A DNA stretch of 17,832 nt from Chrysochromulina parva. Lineage: Eukaryota > Haptophyta > Prymnesiales > Chrysochromulinaceae. How positions within the stretch are numbered: the first letter of the stretch is position 1; each line of letters starts with the position of its first letter. Both the position numbers and the translations under genes were made by a program. The notes beneath the pieces were generated by a model that ran no database searches, was not told where the DNA came from, and saw only the letters and a list, made by a program, of their open reading frames with translations. The stretch covers positions 1 through 17,832 of the forward strand of contig PJAB01001051.1 in assembly GCA_002887195.1 (NCBI GenBank), given 5' to 3'. Shown piece by piece: positions 7,874 to 14,559 of the stretch.

Positions 7874-7969
7874 GTAACCTCGACCTTACGTTTCTGACCT
7901 AGTTCAAGACCGAAAGTAAAACCCGAGCGCTTGTTTGTCTATTTTAGGACGTCACCCTGGTTCAGTCTG
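7874..7969. promoter_or_regulatory. Very short divergent promoter region
   Basis: Only 96 bp separate the two opposed ATGs, so both promoters must overlap each other or the 5' coding ends. It contains ggacgtcacc around 7948-7957, close to the CRE/bZIP core acgtca. It is less GC-rich than the flanking genes. The regulatory role is inferred from position. Confidence 0.4.
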
Positions 7970-9007
7970 ATGCCGCACATCCAGCTCCAGCCACTCGGCA
8001 ACAAGCTGCGCGGCTCGCAGAGCTGGGATTCGCCATCGCTGCGTGAGGCACGCGCGCACCACCGTGCGGTGGTGCTCGCCTCGCACGGCGTGATCCTTCC
8101 TCCTTGTGTACAGACGGAACAAGGTTCAGCGGCTGCGGCGGCGGGGGCAGCATCGTCGTCATCGACCCCTTGCAACCAGCACTCATTGGGAAGGACACGG
8201 CTCAAGAGCCGCGACAACTTCCTCGCGTGGTGGCGCGTCGGGCGCCGCTCAAAGTCATCAAAGGTGGCCGACATGCCCGCAATGGGACGCCAGTCGAGCG
8301 AGTGGTCCGCTGGCAGTGAGAGCCACCACTACTCATCGGATGAGGAGATGCAGGGTCACCGTGCAGCTCCGTTCCCACATTCGCCCTCGGGTGGCGATGC
8401 GCAGCTGACCATCGATCAGCAGCTGACGCTGCGCTACCGAGGTTGCGTGGCATCACACAGCTCGAGCTTCAGATCACACAGCGCGTCAAGCACGAGAACC
8501 GCTGACACCAATTTCGCCAACCGCAACGCCACTTGCACGCCGTACACCACCATTCTGAACCTGTCTGCCTCAAGGACACCAGCAGAATCTAGGACTGTAG
8601 CAGCGATTGTGGACTGCGAGGCTACAGCGCTCGCGTCTGCGCAGCTCGCCGCAACGGAGCCGCCCGGCGGTAACGGCGGGGCGAAGGCCGCCACCGACGA
8701 GCAGCTTTCTGCTCGGCGCTCCAACAGGCGAGGGGCCCCAGGCCGGGGGGTCATCCCCGCCCACGCCATCGCTCCTGCTGACGCCATTGCTCCCGCCGAC
8801 GCCATCGCTCCCTCCAACACCGCGCCGTCGTCGTCTACTACCGCATCATTTGCCAATCTGTCTCCAGCTTCCTTGGGCAGCGCTAGCAGCAGCGTCCCAT
8901 CAACTTACCCATCCATTCTGGAGGCAGCCGCAATCAAGGCGATCACCGCTGCAGCATCCGCCGCGGCCGCCGCCGCGGCCGCCGCACACTACACCTCGAG
9001 CCCTTAA
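7970..9007 (+). CDS. Ala/Ser-rich protein, function unknown
   Basis: This is a 345-residue frame from the first ATG (an upstream frame extension begins only at TTG) to a double stop (taataa). No domain is recognised. Visible features are an Ala/Ser tract (about 53-66), FLAWWRVGRRSKSSK (about 86-100), an acidic-Ser patch SSDEEMQGH, a Gln/Leu helix LTIDQQLTLRYRG, the repeated hexapeptide ADAIAP near the C-terminus, and a final poly-Ala helix ending HYTSSP. The middle (8440-8510) reads more like a coiled coil in the neighbouring frame, so the model may contain an error or a missed small intron. A 140-codon minus-strand frame (8434-8856) competes. The plus strand is preferred because it is longer and fits the divergent/convergent layout. 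Confidence is modest. Confidence 0.42.
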   Translation: MPHIQLQPLGNKLRGSQSWDSPSLREARAHHRAVVLASHGVILPPCVQTEQGSAAAAAGAASSSSTPCNQHSLGRTRLKSRDNFLAWWRVGRRSKSSKVADMPAMGRQSSEWSAGSESHHYSSDEEMQGHRAAPFPHSPSGGDAQLTIDQQLTLRYRGCVASHSSSFRSHSASSTRTADTNFANRNATCTPYTTILNLSASRTPAESRTVAAIVDCEATALASAQLAATEPPGGNGGAKAATDEQLSARRSNRRGAPGRGVIPAHAIAPADAIAPADAIAPSNTAPSSSTTASFANLSPASLGSASSSVPSTYPSILEAAAIKAITAAASAAAAAAAAAHYTSSP

Positions 9008-9388
9008 TAACTCAACCGGTGTGAAGCTGTGAAAACACGCCCAAATTTAGCCTCCCCTTTAAGTTATCGCGTACCGTGCCGGCCGGACCGTGGCGGGGAA
9101 GCGCGGCATGCACCGATTGCCGTGACCGGTGCTGATGTACGTCGCGACGCTAGATGCGCTACGGTTAGGCTTAAGGCTTTGCACTTTGCGCTTTCGGACT
9201 CGCATCTCGCTCGTAAATCTCGCTTCTACCGTTGATCGTTGTCGCATGTCGCTATAATTGGTATAATTCTTCACTCACGGCGCACGCCGCTCTTTTGGCG
9301 AGCCTGCTTCACGTCCTTCACGACGACGTACACGTGTAAATAACCGTACTGTACCCACGCGCGCCAAAATGATCTAAAGTACAAGGTG
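9008..9388. other. Convergent intergenic region, no gene seen
   Basis: This stretch of 381 bp lies between the 3' ends of the genes at 7970-9007 and 9389-10042. It is lower in GC towards the right, with tataattggtataatt near 9252-9267. I see no gene or RNA in it. Confidence 0.5.
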
Positions 9389-10042
9389 TCAACTGTCATC
9401 CAGACCTTCCAGACCGTCCAACTGCAGCGGCCTGCCGCTGAAGGCCAACGCACCTGCGCCCGGCCTTTCGTGCGTCGTGGTCACGACGAGGTGCCATGCC
9501 GGCCGACCGTGTTCATCGTAGGCATCGCTGAGCAATGAGACGAGCCGGTTCAACTCGACGCCAGTCCATGTCGCGCTACTCGGCAGCTTGTCGCGATTCA
9601 CTGCCTCTCGCTGCTTCCATTTCTCGACAAGGTATGAGCCGCGTAGAGGCGCCACGCCTTTCGAACGCAATTTGCTCAGCGGCAAGGCAGGCTCGCTTGT
9701 CACGAGCGGCGGCGAAGGTGTCAGCGGAGCTGGAGGCTTGCCGCTGATAACTGTGGCGCTTGACTGCCGAGTTGGAGCTCCCAATGATGATGTCGCAGAT
9801 CGGCTGTCGGAGGCACGTAGCTTCGCGGCCAAGGCGTGTGCCGTCTCAGCGAGCTGCAAGCAACGGTTGGCAAGCGCTTCAGCTTCAGCAACAGAAGTGA
9901 TTCTAGTCAGCTCAAAGTTCTCGGCGGCGATTCGCAAAGCCGCATTTTCAGTGCGCAGTCGCGTGTTCTCAGCTAGCAGCGTCTCAGTGACGCCGTTGAG
10001 GTGCCGGTCGGAAAGTGAATGGTAATGCCACTTCACCGGCAT
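9389..10042 (-). CDS. Coiled-coil protein, function unknown
   Basis: This is a 217-residue frame from the ATG at 10042. Residues about 12-75 form a predicted coiled coil with leucine-zipper spacing (LLAENTRLRTENAALR, then ANRCLQLAETAHALAAKLR). A Ser/Pro/Thr linker (80-125) follows, then a more ordered part (130-205) with GSYLVEKWKQREAVNRDKL, GVELNRLVSLLSDAYDEHG and WHLVVTTTHE. There is no basic region in front of the zipper, so a bZIP factor is not supported. The C-terminal part may be a small uncharacterised domain. The gene lies downstream of the kinase gene on the same strand, 396 bp away, with its own upstream space, so the two are probably independent. Confidence 0.6.
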   Translation of the reverse strand: MPVKWHYHSLSDRHLNGVTETLLAENTRLRTENAALRIAAENFELTRITSVAEAEALANRCLQLAETAHALAAKLRASDSRSATSSLGAPTRQSSATVISGKPPAPLTPSPPLVTSEPALPLSKLRSKGVAPLRGSYLVEKWKQREAVNRDKLPSSATWTGVELNRLVSLLSDAYDEHGRPAWHLVVTTTHERPGAGALAFSGRPLQLDGLEGLDDS

Positions 10043-10438
10043 TGCGATTGCGACCGGCTAGGCGTGATGGACGGCGAGCGCGAAGACGAAATAGACGGCA
10101 GCCCTTGACAAGTTGACAGGCCGGTGGTGTTCACACCTCGTTCACACACTGCTCGATTAAAGTAAACACCTCGTACTCTGCTGGCAACTGGGGTACTCGG
10201 TTGCGCTTGTTTAGGTACTTTTGTGGTTTCGAGTAATTAGCTTGCTTCCTCAACACCTATCCGGATAGCTTCCAGAGTGACATCACTGACAGCCCTAGCG
10301 ACGGTGCGACGCAAACCGCATTGGATATCAATTTATCAATTAATCATAGATCGCCGGTACCGGCGACCGAGTATCAACAGCCAATTCACACGAATGGACA
10401 CGAAGTTCAAGATGGCCTACGCCCTACGGACAGCAGCA
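10043..10438. promoter_or_regulatory. Upstream region of coiled-coil gene, 3' flank of kinase gene
   Basis: These 396 bp hold no gene. gttcacac occurs twice 13 bp apart around 10129-10149. A relatively AT-rich patch (10320-10350) adjoins a perfect 16-bp palindrome at 10351-10366. Transcription of the downstream minus-strand gene must start here; specific elements are not identified. Confidence 0.4.
10351..10366. repeat. Perfect 16-bp palindrome
   Basis: tcgccggtaccggcga equals its own reverse complement. It lies just beyond the 3' end of the kinase gene and upstream of the coiled-coil gene. Confidence 0.85.
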
Positions 10439-11971
10439 TCACACACGCAGGAAGAAGCGCCGCTCGTCCGCCTCGAGCAGCGCAGCCTGTTCAGAGAGGC
10501 GCTTGGCCGCCCTCTCCCAGGGACCCACGTCAAAGTCTATGCACGCGCGCAGCAGCCCTCCCTTGCTCTTCGTGGTATCCGCATCGGCTTCAGGCTCAAC
10601 ATGGGCCGTGCGCAGCGTCATCGGCCGCTCAAAGGCCGCCTCAAATGCCGGATCAAACGCGGCCTCAAACGCGGCCTCAAACGCGGGCGACGCAAGGGGC
10701 GAAGGCGCATCCGAAAGCGCCGGGTCGACTTCTCCGGCGCGTGTTGGCGCGCGTGTTGCCTGTGGCGGTGGCTGTGAGGGCGAGGAGGTTGCGTTTGGCT
10801 GTGTCCCTTGGCGCATGCGTTGGCGCACTGCTGCGGCCGCCGCCGTCGCCGTCGCCGCGGTGCATTTGCTCTCGTCGCCACAGCTCGCTCCAGCGCGCCT
10901 GCGGCTGCCCTCGCTGGAGCTACCCTCGCCGCGGCTGCCTGTCGCGGCGCGTGTGCCGCTAGCCGCCGGAGGAGGAGGAGACGCAGCGGGTGCTGCCGGC
11001 GCAGCGGTGCCGGCGCGCCGATTGCGGATCGCGCGCACACGCTCCAGCAGCTCTGCGGAGGAGGGTCGCTCTGCTGGTGGCATGGAGAGCATCGCTCTCA
11101 CAAGATCATGTACGCTCTCGCTGTATTGTGAGGAGGGCGGGATGGAGTACGCGAGGTTGAGAATCTGGAGGGACGACTCCGCCGGGAACGGGTGCGCGCC
11201 GAAGCACAGCGTGTACAGGATGCAGCCGAGTGCCCAGACGTCCACCCTCACGTCCACTGCATGACCCAAATAAAGATCGAGCATCTCAGGTGCCCGGTAC
11301 ATTTGGGTCGAGTACTTGGCGATGCGCTCCTCCTCGGCGGCGGCCTCACGCCTCGAGCGCCCCTCGGGCAGCACGCGCGTCGTTGCGGACCCAAAATCGC
11401 ACAGCACGAACCGCCCATCCTCCGTGCACAGCACATTCTCGAGCTTCAGATCTCGGTGGCACACAGGCGGCGAGAGCGCGTGCAGGTGCGCCACGCTGGC
11501 GCAGACGGTCTCGAAGACCTCGAGAATGCGCTCCTGGCTGAGCGCTGGCCCACGCGCGTACGCGCCCGTGCGCGCGTCCTTGCGGTACACCAGGTCGATG
11601 AGAGAGCCGTTGGGACATAACTCGAGCAGCATAAAGTACTCTCGCGCGCCGGCTGTGGCCTCCCGGTGCGTGGTGCCGAAGCAGCCGACAAAGCCTGGCG
11701 TGCCATTCAGCTGCTTGAGCAGGCGCGATTCCATCTCGGCGATCTCGCGCGTCTCCTTATCCTGCGCGAGCACCTTCTTGACCGCAAAGGACTTCCCGCC
11801 TGTGGAGACCTCACGAGCCGAATAAACGAAGCTGTACCCACCCTCTGCGAGCAGAGCGGTTGTGACCACCTGCAGGCCCTCAAAGGCGATCACCTGCGGA
11901 ACGAACCCGGTCGACAGAGTCGAGACCGCATCGAGCGCCTTGCCTACCAGGGAGCCAACGAGCCATGACAT
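10439..11971 (-). CDS. NAK-family Ser/Thr protein kinase (AAK1/GAK-like)
   Basis: This is a 510-residue frame from the ATG at 11971. The kinase domain spans about 30-318: glycine-rich loop LAEGGYSFVY (41-50), ATP lysine K65 in FAVKK, catalytic HRDLKLENV (172-180, D174 and N179), DFGSAT (192-197), and YRAPEMLDLY with the APE at 227-229. The sequence EGGYSFVY and the MYRAPEMLDLY segment fit the NAK (Ark/Prk) family. In animals and yeast its members phosphorylate endocytic adaptors and control clathrin uptake and actin patches; that role is carried over from the family. All catalytic residues are present, so it should be active. After 320 comes a Pro/Ala/Ser-rich tail with five Phe at 4-residue spacing (431, 435, 439, 443, 447) and a basic/acidic helix at 484-507. 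It forms a head-to-head pair with the MgtE-like gene (230 bp). Confidence 0.92.
   Translation of the reverse strand: MSWLVGSLVGKALDAVSTLSTGFVPQVIAFEGLQVVTTALLAEGGYSFVYSAREVSTGGKSFAVKKVLAQDKETREIAEMESRLLKQLNGTPGFVGCFGTTHREATAGAREYFMLLELCPNGSLIDLVYRKDARTGAYARGPALSQERILEVFETVCASVAHLHALSPPVCHRDLKLENVLCTEDGRFVLCDFGSATTRVLPEGRSRREAAAEEERIAKYSTQMYRAPEMLDLYLGHAVDVRVDVWALGCILYTLCFGAHPFPAESSLQILNLAYSIPPSSQYSESVHDLVRAMLSMPPAERPSSAELLERVRAIRNRRAGTAAPAAPAASPPPPAASGTRAATGSRGEGSSSEGSRRRAGASCGDESKCTAATATAAAAAVRQRMRQGTQPNATSSPSQPPPQATRAPTRAGEVDPALSDAPSPLASPAFEAAFEAAFDPAFEAAFERPMTLRTAHVEPEADADTTKSKGGLLRACIDFDVGPWERAAKRLSEQAALLEADERRFFLRV
10631..10690. repeat. 12-bp repeat encoding Phe-Glu-Ala-Ala
   Basis: Imperfect copies of gcggcctcaaac within the kinase gene encode FEAAFEAAFDPAFEAAFE. 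Two adjacent copies near 10668-10691 are identical. Confidence 0.75.
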
Positions 11972-12201
11972 TCACGCGATCGCGCCTTGCCTATTCAGGG
12001 GTCGACGACCCGACACTCATGCGAAATCTTAACTCACAGTGAACGCAACGTAGCACAAGGGTCAGGAAAATTGACACCATATCGGGTAAGTTTCCGTGCC
12101 GCAAAAGGGACGTGAGCTTCCTGTGCACACAGACGGACCGCTCTTGGCTTGTTGTTGGAACCATTCTGCGCGTCGCTTCGGTCGATTCGGTCGAGGGTGA
12201 C
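11972..12201. promoter_or_regulatory. Divergent promoter region, kinase / MgtE-like gene
   Basis: This 230-bp spacer lies between opposed ATGs. It probably holds both promoters and 5' UTRs. An open frame reaches upstream of the MgtE-like ATG to a GTG at 12112 but has no ATG. No specific element stands out. Confidence 0.4.
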
Positions 12202-12891
12202 ATGGGCTACCGGGATCGCGATAAGGCCACTTCGGATTCGCCTGGGCGAGAACAGCTGCCTCTCCTGGGCGGCTTTCCCGGGACGCCACTCGTCGACATC
12301 CTCCCGTTTTGGCAGCGGCTGCGCAAGCGTGCCGGCGTTTTGATAGCCCTGCTCATCTTCCAATCCTGCAGCAGCTTCATCCTCGCACACTACGAGGCGC
12401 TATTGACTCGGCACTCCGTGATCGTCTTCTTTCTCACGATGCTGGTCGGCGCGGGCGGCAATGCGGGCAATCAGGCCGCTGTGCTTGTCATCCGCGGCCT
12501 CGCGACAGGCGAGATCACCGCGCGGAACGCGCCAGGATATGTGCTCGGCGAGGCAAAGATGGCGTTCTCGATCTCCGTGCTGATGGTAGGCGCTGGATAT
12601 GTGCGCGTCATCTTGTTTGGATACTCGCAGCTCGACGCGCTCGCCATCTCATGTTCACTCCTTGCCATCGTGTTCTCGTCAGTCCTGATCGGCTCTACTC
12701 TGCCACTGATGCTGCATCGTTGGCAGCTTGATCCTGCTCATGCGGGCGCGACGATCCAAGTGATCATGGACCTGATGGGCGTGTGCATCACCTGCCTCGT
12801 CTGCTCGATCATGCTCAAGGGCGAGCCGCACTCCATCTCCACTCCTGAGGAGGACAGGTTGGTGGGCGAGTACGAGGTGTTACAACAATAG
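12202..12891 (+). CDS. MgtE/SLC41-type divalent cation transporter domain
   Basis: From the first in-frame ATG the protein has 229 residues. It matches the membrane domain of the MgtE/SLC41 Mg2+ transporter family. GAGGNAGNQAAVLVIRGLA (83-101) is the signature of the pore-lining second helix, followed by the usual TGEI. About five hydrophobic helices lie at 45-63, 72-92, 118-140, 144-168 and 183-205. The last contains DPAHAGATIQVIMDLMGV, whose Asp (D190) sits where the family's pore Asp binds Mg2+. The bacterial cytosolic N and CBS domains are absent. Only one MgtE repeat is present, whereas animal SLC41 proteins have two, so a homodimer is expected. The N-terminal 40 residues are polar and it is not clear which membrane it goes to. 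Its 3' end faces that of the hydrolase gene. Confidence 0.9.
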   Translation: MGYRDRDKATSDSPGREQLPLLGGFPGTPLVDILPFWQRLRKRAGVLIALLIFQSCSSFILAHYEALLTRHSVIVFFLTMLVGAGGNAGNQAAVLVIRGLATGEITARNAPGYVLGEAKMAFSISVLMVGAGYVRVILFGYSQLDALAISCSLLAIVFSSVLIGSTLPLMLHRWQLDPAHAGATIQVIMDLMGVCITCLVCSIMLKGEPHSISTPEEDRLVGEYEVLQQ

Positions 12892-13014
12892 AGGTTTTCC
12901 CTCCCGATTGAGTACAAGTCGCACCGAGACCACCGTACGAGACTACAGTGTCACTTGATAAGCAACTCCGCACACAGTACGTGACATCGTAACGTTTCGC
13001 GCTTTTACCAACCC

Positions 13015-13036
13015 CGGGCGGGGGCTCGCCCGCCCG
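13015..13036. terminator. Hairpin in convergent 3' spacer
   Basis: The arms cgggcggg and cccgcccg form a perfect 8-bp stem around the loop ggctcg. It lies in the 178-bp spacer between the convergent MgtE-like and hydrolase genes. The structure is visible; a role in 3' end formation is a guess. Confidence 0.45.
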
Positions 13037-13069
13037 CACGGCCGGCGCGGACTCCGGCTCAGTCTAGAC

Positions 13070-14119
13070 TCAGATAGTGCACAGTGGTGAGATGCGCTCA
13101 AAAAAAAGGGAGAGCGCCTGCTGGCACGGCGCGTCGCGGCTGAGCTTGGCCGGGATCTCGTGGCGCCCGTCGTGCTCGAAGATGGCGGGCGTCACGTACA
13201 TCTGTGCGAGTCGAACAGCGTTTGTTCGCCAGTGGTCTGCAACGCCCATCAGGTGCAGCGACGGCACGTCGACGACGCGCATGACCTTGGCGAGCAGATC
13301 GGGGGCCACGCCCTCAAAGTGGGCGTCGGGCGCAAGCGACGGGTCGAGTGTCGGCGCCGCTAGGCCGCTCATAGACTCGCTTGCGGCGTGGCCGAACCAC
13401 GCGCCGCCTGGGTACATGCCATGTGCGCAGATCGTAAAGCGCCATGGTGGCGTCGACGAGGAAAGGCCCAGTTTCCGGCGCACCTCGGGCATGCTCGCGA
13501 GGGTCGCGATGGCGGCGCCCTGCGAGAAGCCGAAGATGCCATCGTACGGGATGCGTGCTGAGTCGAGATAGTGTAGGACGTAGCGCAGGCAGCGCGCGAG
13601 GTGCTGCTGGTTGGGCTCGTCGCCCGCCTTCTTCCACGGCCACCACGAATGCAGCTCCGCGTCGGTCACGCCATCCATGGCGCTCTCCGGTGAGCTGTCC
13701 GAGTCCCAGGGACCCTCGAGCAGGTCGCACCACAGCCGATGGCTCAGCCCGAGGTTGGAGAGCTGCATGAGCGTGACGTCCGAGTTGCTGTTTTGGCCGT
13801 GCAGGCACAGGATGCGGAGCGGCCGCCCGTGCGCGCCGAGAACGGCCACACCGTCCTTTGGCTTGGCGCCCATGCGCTTCGCGTCGAGCGGCGTCTCGAA
13901 GAGTGGATAGCCGAGGGGTTGAGCCAGCGGAGGAAGTTCAGCAGCGGTGGGAGCGGCGGGAGTGGTGATGGGCTCGGACGCCGACACAGTGGTGGCGGTG
14001 GCGGCAGGCTTGGACGCCAACGATGGCTCTTTGCGCGCGCCTATTCGGATCCACCACACGGCGGCAGCGATGATCGCCACCACGGCGACGACGAGCTGCT
14101 CGAAAGAAATGACAGACAT
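13070..14119 (-). CDS. FSH1/OVCA2-type serine hydrolase, membrane-anchored
   Basis: This is a 349-residue protein from the ATG at 14119; a longer frame begins at GTG. Residues 5-25 (FEQLVVAVVAIIAAAVWW) form one membrane helix, followed by an Ala/Pro linker (30-65). From about 100 an alpha/beta-hydrolase of the FSH1 family begins. ILCLHGQNSNS (103-113) is the first strand and oxyanion region, GIFGFSQGAAIA (194-205) holds the nucleophile S199 in G-F-S-Q-G, LMGVADHWR (290-298) the likely acid D295, and GRHEIP (318-323) the likely histidine H320. The triad is complete, so an active esterase or thioesterase is expected; the substrate is unknown. Family members (yeast FSH1-3, human OVCA2) are normally soluble, so the N-terminal helix is an addition. 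An Asp/Ser-rich insert with HSWWPWKKAGDEPNQ (157-171) precedes the nucleophile. Confidence 0.88.
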   Translation of the reverse strand: MSVISFEQLVVAVVAIIAAAVWWIRIGARKEPSLASKPAATATTVSASEPITTPAAPTAAELPPLAQPLGYPLFETPLDAKRMGAKPKDGVAVLGAHGRPLRILCLHGQNSNSDVTLMQLSNLGLSHRLWCDLLEGPWDSDSSPESAMDGVTDAELHSWWPWKKAGDEPNQQHLARCLRYVLHYLDSARIPYDGIFGFSQGAAIATLASMPEVRRKLGLSSSTPPWRFTICAHGMYPGGAWFGHAASESMSGLAAPTLDPSLAPDAHFEGVAPDLLAKVMRVVDVPSLHLMGVADHWRTNAVRLAQMYVTPAIFEHDGRHEIPAKLSRDAPCQQALSLFFERISPLCTI

Positions 14120-14559
14120 GAATGCCGTGTGAACACTGAAGTCACTGAAGTCACTGGAAGAGGCGAGAAAGGTAGAGACCCCCACCCCGGGGGGGGCTCA
14201 GTCCTTGGGACCCCCACCCCGGGGGGGGTCTCTACCAGGGGCCGCTACCAAGGGCAATCTTGCAGATACAGTCAGTTCGTAAAATCTTTTGGGACACACA
14301 CGCGGGAGGAACAGCACCAGTACCCTGTGTACATGTACGTGAAGGAATTCGAGGGCGCGACTGTGACAACGAGTGACCGCTCCGTCCCGCAGAGCGCAGT
14401 GCATGTATTTTCGTGTTTTCGCTTTCCCCCCGAACACGCAGTCAAATTGCACGCAGTATCGCCGTGGCCCGACGCCCGGGCGAGGAGTCATCAGAGCGCG
14501 ATCGCCGGGTCTGGGGAGTATCGTTGATGTCGACGAAAAAACTATCGAAACCTCTTTTC
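14120..14559. other. Spacer between two minus-strand genes
   Basis: These 440 bp contain the hydrolase promoter (right of 14119) and the 3' UTR of the SAM-domain gene (left of 14560). No gene is seen. The composite repeat at 14171-14236 lies about 50-120 bp upstream of the hydrolase start. The self-complementary gtacatgtac occurs near 14328-14339. Confidence 0.5.
14171..14236. repeat. Composite direct and inverted repeat, C/G-run rich
   Basis: A perfect 20-bp direct repeat, gacccccaccccgggggggg, occurs at 14177-14196 and 14209-14228, separated by 12 bp. The whole is flanked by an inverted repeat: ggtagagaccccc at 14171-14183 and gggggtctctacc at 14224-14236. It could fold as a hairpin or slip during replication. 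Confidence 0.9.

Noticed and set aside
10503..11264. 253-codon plus-strand frame
   Set aside because: It overlaps the kinase gene on the other strand; the kinase has all catalytic motifs.
13739..14527. 262-codon plus-strand frame crossing the hydrolase start
   Set aside because: It is partly antisense of the hydrolase and crosses the 14171-14236 repeat; no domain is seen.
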